A stretch of DNA of 64,000 nucleotides from Bimastos eiseni (GCA_959347315.1 OY365814.1:29544504-29608503); one strand, 5' to 3'; positions 1 through 12,217 are shown, counted from the first letter of the stretch. The notes: generated by a model from the letters alone, not told the origin. Made by a program: numbers and translations.

Positions 1-620
1 GCAAATATTGGCTTAGACCATATTATGGGGTATTATGAGGCGATAGAACGACGTGCTGCTAGTCAAAGTCCAGCGTAGGGCAGTGTATTGGCAGATGCAC
101 AGACGGGGAAGTGCGAGGATGAAGAAAAACGGGCAACTACGAGGGCGGTGCTTACTTAGCCTGTAACAGTTAGGGGGCTAACCCAGCCTAACTGGGTCGA
201 CTTGACCTGGCGTGATCGTTTTCTCGAGGTTTCGGCAGCACCTGAAACCGCTACCTTGTTGATTAGGTCGAAGGTAGATGGCGTCTAGAATTATTATTGT
301 GTAAGCTTCTCCCAAGGTAGAACTGGTGCCTTAATTGGGATCTGTGAGACTAAAGCTAAAACTGTGTAAAGGGTTCTCGTACCCAACGTGATGCACAAAA
401 GATCCCTGGGCCGGAAATTGCACATGCGCTGTTTCCAAAGTTACTAAGTGAAAAGAAAGCCAGCTTAAATTAAGGTGAAGATAGTAATCTTCGTATGGAT
501 TGGAGAGATGAGGAAGGTTTAACAAATGAAGAAACGCAAGGAGTTCAATGTGTATTTACTAGACACATTAGAATACAGATTTTGACATTTTTAATTAGAG
601 TGGTCGGAGAGGTAAGTGTA
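1..620. other. no gene recognised
   Basis: Unique-looking sequence with no coding frame of note; possible decayed repeat. Confidence 0.5.
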
Positions 621-621
621 A

Positions 622-715
622 GCGCTCGTTTATAAGCTGGTGCCCTGCGCTTGGTTTTATACAATTCAAGTGGCGCTTTAGGAATTTGGAGATTACGATT
701 AAGGCTAAAGAGTTG
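622..715 (-). mobile_element. LINE-like 3' tail family C
   Basis: GCGCTCGTTTATAAGCTGG, TGCCCTGCGCTTGG, AGTGGCGCTT and GATTACGATTA match 50681-50755 and 52744-52815; a dispersed repeat read most naturally on the minus strand. Confidence 0.5.
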
Positions 716-894
716 TAATAAGGGTAGAAATTGTTGGAACGTACCGTCAAGGAACTTTAACGACTAAGCTACTTTAGTGGAGGAGTCGATGCCTGGTCGA
801 CCCATTCGCCCATCCAACAATAAACCAATTGATCAACATGACTGATCACTTACTTATCTACTTGCACGATGGCGTAATAAATGACTGACCGACA

Positions 895-1330
895 GAATTA
901 GTAGCCTGGTGGTGGCTGGATGATTGGCAGTACTTGACTGACTGACTGGCCTAATGGCTGACTGGCTGGCTGACTTACTGACTAAATGGCTTAATGATTG
1001 GCTGAGTTACTGACTGACTGACTGACTGACTGAGCCATTGACTGTCTAAATGGCTTGCAAAAGTTGCAAGTTTCCATGCAACTTCATGGTTGGCTGACTA
1101 GCTGACTGACTTACTGAGTAAATGGCTCAATGACTGACTGAATTACTGACTGGCTGAGCCATTGACTGGCTAAATGTCTACCTTAATGGCTGACTTACGG
1201 AATGAATGGCTTAATGACTGGTTGAGTGATTGATTGACTGGCTAAAATGACTGACTGGCTGACTTAAGGGCTGGCTTATTTTCTGAATGGATGGCTAAAT
1301 GGCTGGCTGACTGAATGGCTCAATAGCTGG
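895..1330 (+). repeat. degenerate (GACTG) tetranucleotide-derived tract
   Basis: Repeated GACTGACTGGCTGA with drift. Similar tracts occur at 27480-27975. Confidence 0.7.
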
Positions 1331-2100
1331 TTAGAATAAGAGCGCACAGAGAGGTAAGGGGCAAAGAATATCTTCGTCGTATCAGACGAGATAAGATCCA
1401 AAGGAGATTCAAGGAATTTCAAGTCCAAAAGAAACTCCAAGACTGGATCGAGGATGAGGCTTAGGGAAGGGGAAAGCGAATACTTAGACCCAGAGGAAGT
1501 CGATCGGTGGGTAGCGAGTGCTTTGCGCCAGGGAGGGGAACAGGAATGAAAGAGGGGGGCTGGGTATTGAGGAGTAAAGCGGAACCAACCACTGGCAGAT
1601 AACGCTATCTTCGCCGACAGATATCGACAAGTAGGAACAACGACACACACAGTGACTGCCAGCATATGATCTTACCCCGTTGATTTAACTATGCAAAGTT
1701 CTTACGCATAGTAATGGCCCACACCGACGTCTTTCACTCAGAGCTTATAACTAGGGCCCGTGGTTTAGCCTATGCAAGTTCGCTTTTTCGGAAAAATCCC
1801 TAAACGGAAGGTTTTCGTAAATTATTGCATGAAGTTAGAAAATTTTGGTCAGTGTCAACGATAATTGGCTTATCCAGGCTATTATTAGCCTACAGGGGCT
1901 ATAGTTTACCGACTAGACGACGTAATTGTTGATGACTAGGACTCGTGGTTTATGCGATTATGCGATTTTTCGCATAATTTGCGAATAATTTTCGCATAAT
2001 CAACTGGGGCCTAGTTATTTATAACACAGTCATTCCCGATTGGTCATTTGATTGCTACTATTCTACTTCAAGCCCTACTTCCTTTGCCACTTCAATTATA
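1331..2100. other. no gene recognised; possible small inverted element
   Basis: ACTAGGGCCC at about 1752 and GGGGCCTAGT at about 2006 are inverted, and GATTATGCGA (1956) pairs with TCGCATAATC (1992). No target duplication is clear. Confidence 0.35.
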
Positions 2101-2102
2101 AA

Positions 2103-3121
2103 CAGAGGTGCAAAATCAAGATTTTAAAATGAAAAGTTGTTTTTTGGTTTTATTTGGTTTTTGGTTTTGAGTTCCTTTTGGATTTTGTCACAACAGATTT
2201 GTTATAAAAAGCACTAAACATAGCATGAAAATGAACTCCCAACTCTTTTTTAGAATTAATTTAGTTTGATTTCGGACTGAATAACACACAATTAGTAATA
2301 TAATAGTAGGGTAAAGTAGGTCTACTGAGCACCTTTGATTATTTCACTTAATCAGCATAGACGGTGGCGCCACTCAGTGAATATCCGTTGTAGTAACAAC
2401 AAGCATGTCCGAGAACGTTACAAGAGTTTTTAAATTCCTTTTTTCACAGAATACTAGTGCTTTAGAACAAAACTCTGTAAAAACTTATTATTCTCTTTTC
2501 GTAAATAATCGAGAACTTTGTGTAATTTTTGGCCATGACACAACTACAATTATGTTTAAAATGTGTATTATATCCACTTTATAAATTAGTGAGCGATGAT
2601 AAGATTTTTAGCTTGTTCCGTTTTTAATTGTAAGGATTTTTTCTTACGCAGACAGCTTGTTCCGAAATGTGAGCACGATTATCCGCCATATAGGCCCAAG
2701 GACCGAATTGTGAGCATGCTGCGCACATTGCGGCCGCATTGTTTATCGGCAATTGGTTTATCGGAGATTCTGTGGTCTATATTTGGCATTAGTAGGCCAG
2801 ACTAGGTCCTATGCCGTTTGTATAACCTGCCTGCGGGCTGCAATATGCGTGAGCATGTAGGTTTACATTACTAACCAAGGTGTGCTCACATTTAATCCGG
2901 GTGCCCAAATGCGACATCACGTCAATGATTTGCAAATAATTTATAATGCATGTAAAATTGTATAGACATTCATTTGATTTACCTCTTGCACATATCACAA
3001 GCTTGTTGCGCTAAATCATTTTTCCATAATTTCACATTTTCGTAAAGGTGCTCACATTTGGGTATTTTACTCTAATATCAGGAAATTAAATAAAAACATT
3101 TAAAAAAATAAAAATAAAAAT
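2103..3121 (+). mobile_element. hAT-type element H1, copy 1, split by a TA-target insertion and 3'-truncated
   Basis: 2103-2308 (start CAGAGGTGCAAAATC) and 3073-3121 match the left and right parts of the intact copy at 7704-8019. Between them sits a separate 764-bp element. The right TIR (TTTGCAGCCCTG in the intact copy) is missing. Confidence 0.75.
2309..3072. mobile_element. TA-target (mariner/Tc1-type) non-autonomous element
   Basis: 764 bp with inverted ends (GGGTAAAGTAGGTCTAC..GAGCACCTTT and, reversed, GAGTAAAATACCC..GAGCACCTTTAC), flanked by TA on both sides. The paralogous H1 copy at 7704-8019 reads through AATAGTAATATCAG uninterrupted and so gives the empty site with a single TA. No transposase frame was recognised. 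An internal AAATGTGAGCAC motif recurs inverted. Confidence 0.78.
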
Positions 3122-3130
3122 AAACATCCA

Positions 3131-3241
3131 CCCTATCCGTCCCTCCACTTTTTACACAGAGGGACAATCTATACGTGTGTTCTCCAAAATATACTCTTCT
3201 CATTGGCGTCCCCTACCTGTCAAGCGAGATCGCCGCCTCTG
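3131..3241 (-). mobile_element. hAT MITE H2, truncated copy
   Basis: On the minus strand starts CAGAGGCGGCGATCTCGC then TTGACAGGTAGGGGAC, as in the intact copy at 22378-22524; the far terminus is missing. Confidence 0.65.
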
Positions 3242-3244
3242 CTT

Positions 3245-4875
3245 GTAGCGCACAAGTAACGAGATCTATTTGAATGTATATACTTCACTTCATTAAAATA
3301 CATACTGCTGCATATTATTTCTTAGAACTACAATTGGTTTAAGACAGAAACATCTTTAGTTTCCTCCATTCAGTGTTTACACAATCAAAGACTCGAGAAA
3401 CGCAGGACTGTTAAAGTGCCTGTATAACGACGTCGACCCGTACCAGAAAATTGCAGTCTGTGTAGGCTCGCAATCTGGCGACAAAGGCTTGGAATGTCGC
3501 ATTTACATAGCAAATGCATTGCGTTTCTTATCAACAAAATCAAAGATTAATAATTGTTTCAGTACTAAAAAATGCAATCTGTAGATTACGACATCGTATT
3601 TCAGAGCATCGTATTTCACATGCGCATTAAAGCCCATTGTCGTTCATTTGACATTTAATGTCATCTTAGAGTAAATTTTGAAGAGGATTTGCGGTTAGGT
3701 TATCTTGCATCTTTGGACATGGTCTGGAGGTCCTTCACTGGCTCCCTATCCTCCAGTGCTTGCATGGTCAATAATAATAAAATCTTAAGATGTCCAAGAC
3801 TGGTATGCTAACGGAGGGCTGCCCAGCCAGAAAAAACAAATGGAGAGACTATACACACAAATCTCAGCCTTCAGGTCCTCAAGCTGCGCGATTTTGTTGT
3901 ATAAAGCTCTGGATCACCACAAGAGTAACTGAAAGAACAAGAACATGTCGCACTGTAGGCCCTATTGTAACTGAAACATTATTAAAGCACTAGCACAATG
4001 GTTAAGTTATGGTTAAGTTATGTGTAGGTTGTGTGTAGGCCTTCTAGGGGCTTGTCGCATTCCGGGATGACGAAGAAACCAGCGCCATAGCAAGATTTTT
4101 CTGTAAAAAGTGGGTACAGCTATTGTGCAGACGGAGGACATGCAACTTTGCTCATGATTTGGTAATTTCCAGAATCATAGAATTTTACACAATGAACCAT
4201 CCTATAGAATAGTCTAATTCTAAGAGAACAGCGTAACATTCAAAGTTTTAATAGAAAAGAGGCTTCTAACTTCTTTAAAAAACAGCAAAACAGGAATAAA
4301 AACTTCTGTAGTATTCCGACGAAAATAACGTTATTCAGACATAAAGACTTATTCAATTGCACTGCACAACACAAAGACGCGGAAGACGAACTGGAACGTC
4401 AGCGACTCTACTTCTTTCAATACATCTTCACGCTCTGCGTTCTCAGATTTCTTAAAGAATAACACTAAATAGGCCTACAAACAGTACGGCGGAAGGCAAT
4501 AGAGGACGCGTATATGCACCTACAGCAACTTGTATATCAGCACCACTGAATCCAGATGTATCGCCAAATGTACAAGCTCGATATTTCTTCCGTCGGAATT
4601 GAATGATATACCGCTCATCCGGTAGCTACCAGGATGTGCATGAAAGAGAGCGCGCACATATGTCAATACCCGCTGGTTCCGTGACCCATCCGACCTCTAC
4701 CAATGATGTAAAGATTACGTTGGATCCAAACGGTCGAGTCACAGGCTCACTGCAGGAGAAACTAAAACAATCAACATAGCCCTCGTCCTTTATCCAGGCT
4801 TGGGACTGGCACTGTCCGACTACGAACTGTGGCGGAGTTACCTGAAACAACAATAACATGACGTCTGATTAGTAA
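3245..4875. other. no gene accepted
   Basis: A Cys-containing minus frame (4859-4626) includes the dispersed stretch CAGTCCCAAGCCTGGATAAA also seen near 36,470 and 31,346, so it is treated as repeat-derived. Confidence 0.4.
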
Positions 4876-4879
4876 AATA

Positions 4880-5000
4880 GGCGCCAAATTAGACAGCAAA
4901 TATAGACAACTAATATATTCAGCAAAATAGACAACTAATATATTCAGCAAAGCAAAATATACAACTAAGCAATCAGCAAAATAGACAACTAAATGGACAG
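4880..5000 (+). repeat. short AT-rich tandem repeat
   Basis: AGACAACTAATATATTCAGC and variants recur about four times. No coding potential. Confidence 0.6.
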
Positions 5001-5099
5001 CAAAAATAAACAGGTCGGTCGAACAAACGCAAGGCCGAGCGGAAAACGGCCGAACGAAAAAATGGTCGCACGGAAAACGTTCGAGCAACGGGACAAATC

Positions 5100-5960
5100 A
5101 TTTCGGCTAAAAGAATAAATCATTCCTCCCCATAATAAAACCTAGAAATAATTCATTCCTCCCCATAATAAAACTAAATATATTAAATCATTCCTCCCCA
5201 TAATAAAACCTAATATATTAAATCATTCCTCGCCATAATAAAGCCTAATATATTAAATCATTTCTCCCAATAATAAAACCTAAAAAATAATTCATTCCTC
5301 CCCATAATAAAACTAAATATATTAAATCATTCCTCCCCATAATAAAACCTAATATATTAAATCATTCCTCGCCATAATAAAGCCTAATATATTAAATCAT
5401 TTCTCCCAATAATAAAACCTAAAAAATAATTCATTCCTCCCCTTAATAAAACTAAATATATTAAATCATTCCTCCCCATAATAAAACCTAATATATTAAA
5501 TCATTCCTCGCCATAATAAACCTAATATATTAAATCATTTCTCCCCATAATAAAACCTAGAAATAATTCATTCCTCCCCTTAATAAAACTAAATATATTA
5601 AATCATTCCTCCCCATAATAAAACCTAATATATTAAATCATTTCTCCCCATAATAAAACCTAGAAATAATTCATTCCTCCCCATAATAAAACTAAATATA
5701 TTAAATCACTCCTTCCCATAATAAAACCTAATATATTAAATCATTCCTCTCCATAATAAAACCTAATATATTAAATCATTCCGCCCCATAATAAAACCTA
5801 GAAATAAATCATTCCTCCCATAATAAAACCTAGAAATAAATCATTCCTCCCATAATAAAACCTAGAAATAAATCATTCCTCCCATAACAAAACCTAGAAG
5901 TAAATCATTCCGCCCCACAATAAAACCTAAAACAATAAATTACTCTTCCCCATAATAAAA
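5100..5960 (+). repeat. higher-order AT-rich satellite (about 34-bp subunits in about 139-bp units)
   Basis: A subunit of the form TCATTCCTCCCCATAATAAA plus an AT linker repeats about 25 times. Variants recur in fixed order, so ATTCATTCCT marks begin at 5151, 5290, 5429, 5566 and 5669 (steps 139, 139, 137, 103). The last step lacks one subunit; beyond about 5800 only short units remain. Confidence 0.88.
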
Positions 5961-6829
5961 CCTGAAATAATACAATCTGAAAGAATTAAACCTGAAACAA
6001 TCAAACCTGAAATAATCAAATCTAAAAGAATATAACATTCCTACACCTACAAGAAAATCTGAAAGAATAAGAACACGGCAAAGGTGAGCAATAGTGACCT
6101 ACGCTTTAACCCTCTGCACGGCCTTACCACCTGCCTTACCAGAGACGCCTCCAATCTCGTTACTCCACCTGTGATGAGGAGAGGACCAGTGATTCAGGTG
6201 ATCGTCGTCTGCATCGAGAGGACGCCTCGCAGACATCTCTTGCTCCAGTTATTGAACACCTGCAAGAGTATCTGAAAGGTGCATGTTAGCATTAGTGGCC
6301 CAGCTTTCGCCCTTCGTATGGCCACCATTTCTGCCACCAGTAGCATCCATGGTGTTCACAAAAAGGGCAAATAAAAAACAACACGCTGTGTTGCGTTATC
6401 CATCCGACCTCGCTTCCTTTGCTGCTCCAGTCTCCGAATGCCTGAAAGAACAAGAACATGGTGTATATTACCGTTTGTTGCCCATGCTTTCTGTCCACGT
6501 ATAAGTTCCATTTCAACCACTAGCAATTGTTAAGATTGTAGAGCGACAAACGTGAAACTTTTTGCAGCTGTACCACTTTGTTGAACCCACATATCGCTAG
6601 TCTTCGTTGCCGTTGCTTCGTTCATTCACTCATTCATTTATTCCATCCATTCATTCCACCAATCCATCAATCGACCCACCTATTCACCAACCCAGCCACC
6701 CATCCATCCGTTCAAGGCCACTACAAGTGAAAGTAAAAATATGAGTTTTTCGGAACAATCTTTTATCGACTTTTAGTCATCTGGTAGATGACGCAATAGA
6801 TCCGTTTCCTTAACAGGCCATTTATTGAA

Positions 6830-7058
6830 ATTGAAATTCTTGAAATTTTATATCGCCCTTCTTTCAACATCCTTTGCTCAGAAGTGCACACGCCTCGGCG
6901 GCGAAATCGTAGTTGCACTGCAGAGCTATTGTGCACGAAGAACTTGCTCAAGGTCCCTGCACAATGACGGACGCCCTGGACGAGGGTCGAACCCGCTCAC
7001 TCAGCGCACACACCAGAGTGTTACGGGCCGACCGCTCTAACCGATCAGCCACCGTGCC
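6830..7058 (-). mobile_element. tRNA-derived SINE, family A, copy 1
   Basis: On the minus strand begins GGCACGGTGGCTGATCGG, with a pol III A box (TTAGAGCGG) and B box (GGGTTCGACCC), then a shared body (TGTGCAGGGACCTTGAGC, GCAGTGCAACTACG) and an AT-rich tail. Not a functional tRNA gene. Confidence 0.8.
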
Positions 7059-7390
7059 ACACATTTATGATGTAAACTTGTCAGAGTGGAGCTCATCAAG
7101 TTGGTTCGTAGGTAAACGATATTTAATTCCATACATTTTTAAAAATTTACTCTTAATTTTTGAGTTTATGTTCGTAAAAATTTGATACATTGCATTTTCA
7201 TGCAAGCGTGTTATGTATGCAAAATCTCAGCTCTGTAGATCAACGGAAACATACCGAAAAAAGAGTTGAAAGAACTCCCATGAACCGACCAACGTTCATG
7301 ACAAATTTTACGCAAGCAAAGTTAAAGAAAAGAGGGGTAATAAAAAGAACCAGAGTGGACCCTGGGCTACAGCCTTAATCTCTTCTGTGG

Positions 7391-8376
7391 GGCAAGCTTA
7401 CTTTTAAAATGTGCTATATATTAAGTTTCCTTTTAGACACATAAACGCAAACAGCCTAACATACGCACATAAGCTTATATCAAATATCATAAAAAATTCT
7501 CACAGCAGAAAAGAACAGAGCACAGAAAGGTGCGGAAATATAAAAAAAGACAACATATGATTTTGGAACGTACGACAACTATTAGACATACAAAATGAAA
7601 CTGATAAACAGAGTAGTTCGGCCAAGAGTAAACACAAAACTCTGATAATTGGCCATTGCAACATATCGGTGATGGCGTAGCCCAGAAATTGCGCTGTATA
7701 ATTCAGGGGTGTAAAAAACCCAAGATTTAGGAGTGCAAAAAAATCAAAATTTTTAAATCTATAGAGTTGTTTTTTTATGTCTTTCGGGTATATTTGTTTT
7801 TTGGGTTTTTAGTTTTTCTTTGGATTTTGTCACAACAATTCTGTTATTAAAAGCATCCAACACAGCATGAAAAAAGCTCCAACTCGCTCATATAATTAAT
7901 TTAGCTTGATTTTGGACTGAATAACACACAATTAGTAATATAATAGTAATATCAGTAAATTGAACAAAAAATATTTTAAAAAACCAAATAACTAAAAAGC
8001 CAACATGTTTGCAGCCCTGCTATATTTGCAGATGGGGAAATACTACTACAAATAAAGGCAAGCTTACTTTTAAAATGTGCTGTATTAAGTTTCCCCTTAA
8101 ATATATACTTGCAAACAGTCCAACATACTTACATAAGCTTATGTAAAATATATAAAAAATTTATCACATCAAAAAAGAGCAGAGCACAGAAAGTTGCGGA
8201 AATATAAAAAAACTAAAAATAATTTTGCTAGACGTAGACATCACAGCATGCATACAAAACGAAACTGCTAAACAAAGTAGTTCGGCCAAGAGTAAACACA
8301 AAACTCTAATAATTTGCCATTGTAACATACGGTTGATGGCGTAGCCTAGGAAGTGCGCCATATAACTGCAGATGGG
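7391..8376 (+). repeat. tandem duplication of about 310 bp, first copy carrying an H1 insertion
   Basis: 7391-7703 and 8057-8370 are similar throughout (GGCAAGCTTACTTTTAAAAT, AAAACTCT.ATAATT, GATGGCGTAGCC). The first unit contains the hAT element, the second does not. Confidence 0.8.
7704..8019 (+). mobile_element. hAT-type element H1, copy 2 (full length)
   Basis: 316 bp with termini CAGGGGTGTAAAAAACC and TTTGCAGCCCTG; flanks GTATAATT and CTATATTT are a decayed 8-bp target duplication. The adjacent duplicated segment keeps the site without the insert (CCATATAACTGCAGATGG at about 8355-8372). Confidence 0.82.
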
Positions 8377-8409
8377 GATAATAACTCACCCGTGACGAAG
8401 GCTTTTGGT

Positions 8410-9905
8410 TGGATTCCTTGACGAGTTCAGAGTCCCAAAAGAAACGATTTCCATTATCATTGATACACTCCAGAAATATCCAGTTAGAGACGTGGCTAAA
8501 GTTAATGCATACACCTTGCATACTATATCATACACTAAACACTCAAGATCAAACCTTGACAGATAATGATAGAGATAAAACTCTACCTCGACATAAATTG
8601 CATCATTTGTCTGATTGTACCATTCCATCTTTCTGACTTTAGTCCCGTCTCCTCTTATCGAGTCCTAAAGACCAATCCAATCAGTCCATGCATCATCTGA
8701 CGAAAGGTCAATCCTTCGTTCAACTTTCCGTCAGTCCGTAGTCCATGTCCGACGTCAGTCCTTTTATTTATGTTGCAAGTCCGTTCTCCAGACCGTTAGT
8801 CCGTTCGACGGAGCGTCTGTCCATGCATTTAGCTGTCCATCCGTCCGCTGGTCTGTCTATAGACTGTCGATCCGATTCTTCGTCCGTCTTATCAGATCCC
8901 AACCGATCAACACAATTTGTTCTATCGCATCCAACAGTCAGTCTATCCAGTGCAATCGTCCATCCATCCACGACGATCGTCAACCTGCAGGCAGTCAGTC
9001 GTCATTCCGTGCATTTGTCAAGCCGCCTATCAGACAGTCAAAAAATATGTCAGCCAGTTTATTCAATCCATGAAATAAAAGAAATTAAAATGAAAAAAAT
9101 GAAATAAATGGGGAAAAATGGGAAAAAAAGAAAAAAAATGAAAATAAAATTGTATTTGTTCCCGTTTAGCCTGTTTAGGGAGGTAGGGAGGCAAGGAGGG
9201 AGACAGGGAGGGAGGGAGGGTGGAAGGCAGGGCGAGAGGTAGGCAGGGAGGGAGGGACCCAGGGAGGGAGGGAGGAGGGAATTTTTCAATTATCATTTAC
9301 TTTTATTTTCATCCGGTTGATGGCTGACTAATGGATCGACTGCCGGATATGCTGCCGGACGAATGCACGTAGCGACGACCGACTGTGTCGCAGACCGATG
9401 ATCAACTAAGACGGACGGACGATCGCATTAGAACGACTGACTGCCAGATAGGATGGAAGAAACGGTGTGGATCGGTTAGGATAATTTAGGATGGACTCAA
9501 GAATGGATCGGCGGGTATCGACAGGCCAACGGACGGATGAAGAGCTGGATGGATGGACAGATGCTCCGTCGAACGGACAAACGGTATGGGGAACGGATTT
9601 ACAGAAAGGATAAATGGATGGACGTCGGATATGGACTACAAACTGACGGACGGGTGAACGAAGACCGACCGTTCGTCAGATGATGGACTGACTGGGATGG
9701 TCCTAAGGACTCGACAGAACTAGAGCCAGAAAGACGGAATGGCACAATCAAACAGACAATGTAAAATGCGTCAAGGTGGAGTTAATCTCGACCTCTATCC
9801 CCCAAGGTTTAGCTTGTACGTTTATCGTATAATGTAACATAGAAGCCATATGCACCAACTTAGACCACATCTCTAATAGGAAATTCTTAAAGTGTATCAA
9901 AGCAC
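8410..9905. repeat. giant inverted repeat (foldback) with G-rich centre
   Basis: The left arm (about 8410-9055) and right arm (about 9300-9905) are diverged reverse complements: for example GTCCGTTCGACGGAGC at 8799-8814 against 9563-9578 exactly, and GATTGTACCATTCC at 8613-8626 against 9736-9749 with one mismatch. The symmetry centre is near 9185. Much of each arm is degenerate GTCC/GGAC, but the order of non-repetitive landmarks is also mirrored. Confidence 0.8.
9177..9277 (+). repeat. GGGAGGGAGG purine tract
   Basis: About 100 bases with more than ten G-runs of three separated by one to five bases, able in principle to form G-quadruplex or triplex structure. It sits almost exactly at the centre of the inverted repeat. 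Confidence 0.75.
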
Positions 9906-11334
9906 AGAAATCAAAGAACTCACAGAGCCGGCCATACGAGGTGTTAAAGGAACCGTTGTTGGCAAGCTTCAGCACAGAAGGCGGCGAACGTTCACAGGTT
10001 GCAGTCGGCTGTGCAATGTATCCACGGTCTAAAGAAGAAATTAAGGAGTGGCAATTGTTTGTCCCGATCCTCCTGACATCGTATCTACGAAATACAGATG
10101 AGCACTCGCGTGTTACAGGCATCAGTAGCAACGCAATGTTAAACAGTTAAAGAACCATAAACTTAACCCACAAATCAATTGTTCGAAGAAATGGTTTCTT
10201 TTTCGAAATTCGAATGAAGCAATGATTGAGTGAAATGGCAACGCTTAGTAACAGTTAGCTAAGAAGTCAAACCATTGTATTTTAATAAATGTGAACGAAC
10301 ACTGTATGCGAAGGCTCTATCTAGCTCTGTGCACTAAAATGTACGACATTTTTACATATTAAAATTGTATCCACTTTAAAACATAATATATAGCCCAATA
10401 TAGGTTGAGATAAGACAGCGTGCGAGCTCGAAATGTACACTAGGTACTACACTGGCACTATTACGCTGCGGGCGGTGAAAAGCTACAACCTTGTGCCCTA
10501 GGTCGCACCCATTTAGCCTCCCTACCATAGACGATAGGTGCTTTACTCCCAAGAATTTTGTACAAATTTAAAGCCATTGATAAAACTGCAGCGAAAAGAT
10601 AAAGTAGAATCAACAGAACGCGAACCCTATGCAACAGAATTTCACCTTCGGTAACTAACTGCGGTATGTTAGTTTGTCTACTAAACGAAGATACATAGCC
10701 TATATATTATTATATGCCAACTGCTGAAAGCAGCAGTAATACAATAACACGGAATGCCCACTGTCCACTTCACAAAGACCAGTTCAATGTATTATCAAAG
10801 TTATATCATTAGGCTGGAGTTAACGTTTTATGGCACTCCTCCATGTGTTGCGATATAATTCTATCTGCCAAGCAAGACGCTTGTTAAAGCCCTTTGCATT
10901 TGACTAGACAAGTAATATTTCTTTCCATACTTGAGTTTCTTCAGACTTGCGTGCTTCGACAAATGTTGCTCCCGTCGCAATCCTCCCCCGTTGAAAGGCC
11001 TTGTCCAACTGAACCTTCTGCTCTCGTCGCAAATGCAAACGTGATAATCAGCTGTCTCTTGCCGCAAAGTACTTTTTCCGGAAAGTGAATGAATCTCCAC
11101 GTGTGCAGTTATATAGCGCATTTATTTGATGGTGCATATAAGTAATTATGTTACCAATTGTTAAAGTTTTGGCTGAACGACTTTGTTTATCAGTTTCCTT
11201 TGGATGCTAAAAAGTTGCCTGATGTATCGTTTAGAATTTTTGCGATATTGACTCAGTAGGCCTACGTCAGTAGCTTACGTAGTCAAATCATGGAAATAGC
11301 ATTGCATCTTATCTATAACGTGTCCCACTACGAA
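9906..11334. other. no gene recognised
   Basis: Several short frames, none with a known motif or splice support. Confidence 0.4.
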
Positions 11335-11560
11335 CATGCTCCTCAGTCCTACTCCACCAGCTGCATTGGCTGCCTACTGAATTCAGAATAAAATTTTAGT
11401 CAGCCTGTTTGAACAACAAAGCCCTCAGCACCAGTACCGCCCTCTGTATTCATGTCCTACTTACTTGTTGCCTTTGATCATCAAGTACAGGTCTTTTAGC
11501 TGAGCCACGATGCAGAACAGCCTGAACAGTCAAAGGCGTCTACACCAGTGTTCCCAACCT
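11335..11560 (+). pseudogene. LINE fragment (LHWLP block)
   Basis: A frame reads LHWLPTEFRIKF, the block before the C-terminus in CR1/L2-like LINEs, followed by GAGCCACGATGCAGAACAGCC, a stretch shared with 41684. Confidence 0.55.
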
Positions 11561-11570
11561 GAGTTCCTTA

Positions 11571-11664
11571 CAGAGGTGTAACAAGCGGGGGCCGGGGAGG
11601 GCAAAGCTCCCCCCCCCAGTTTTAATGCTCAGTGTGTCCCCCAAATCAGTTCTATTTTATGTTT
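11571..11664 (+). mobile_element. H5-like left end
   Basis: CAGAGGTGTAACAAGCGG and CCCCAAATCAGTTCTATTTT match the first part of the element at 61761. The matching right part lies 1.3 kb away at 12984-13136. Confidence 0.65.
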
Positions 11665-11899
11665 CTCCAACAACTTTTTATATTTAATGATTAAGGTATT
11701 GTGGGTCAATAAATTTCCAACAGTTCAAAGTTTGTTACTACGATTTGTTCTTACTTTAATGCAGGTACAAAAACTGTCATTTACAAAGCAGACTAATGCA
11801 TGTTTGATTATTCATTCATCTATAATCTAGACCTATCACTTTGTTCCTACCCAAAATACAGAAAATTTCTGACAGTAGAATATTCGTCATTGGCTAAAG

Positions 11900-12075
11900 A
11901 AATAGTCTATTGGTTGGTCTACAATCATGAAGTCGGGGTTCAGATCCCTGCCAGGGCACAAGTTTGATTGGAAATGTCCGTTGGAACATCCACCGCCTAG
12001 CCGACTCCGCTATAATGAAAAGTTCCTAGCATGAAGTCTTGCGTGGAGCAAGTCTTTCTGGTCTTTCTTCATTAT
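11900..12075 (+). mobile_element. tRNA-like SINE, family B
   Basis: GGGGTTCAGATCCC resembles a B box and is followed by the family tail CCGACTCCGCTATAATGAA. Related tails occur near 19,650, 46,235 and 49,665. Confidence 0.5.
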
Positions 12076-12217
12076 CCATCATCCGGCCAGAGTTTACAAT
12101 CGTGACCCATGACTTCCATTTTTTTTGCAGTCTGAGTATGACAAAAATCGTATCCAGAAAATCCATTTTACGAGTCTGAAGCTATCCCGTTGACCACAAT
12201 TACTCCGGATATATTGA

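Noticed and set aside
4626..4859. Cys-containing minus frame with possible hydrophobic tail further downstream
   Set aside because: An in-frame TAG separates it from the tail and it contains a dispersed repeat word (CAGTCCCAAGCCTGGATAAA) present elsewhere; no family recognised.
9059..9296. Pro/Leu/Ser-rich minus frames
   Set aside because: Translation of the GGGAGG purine tract.
10861..11121. 86-codon minus frame with basic composition
   Set aside because: No motif, no splice partner and no repeat relation found; not supported as a gene.
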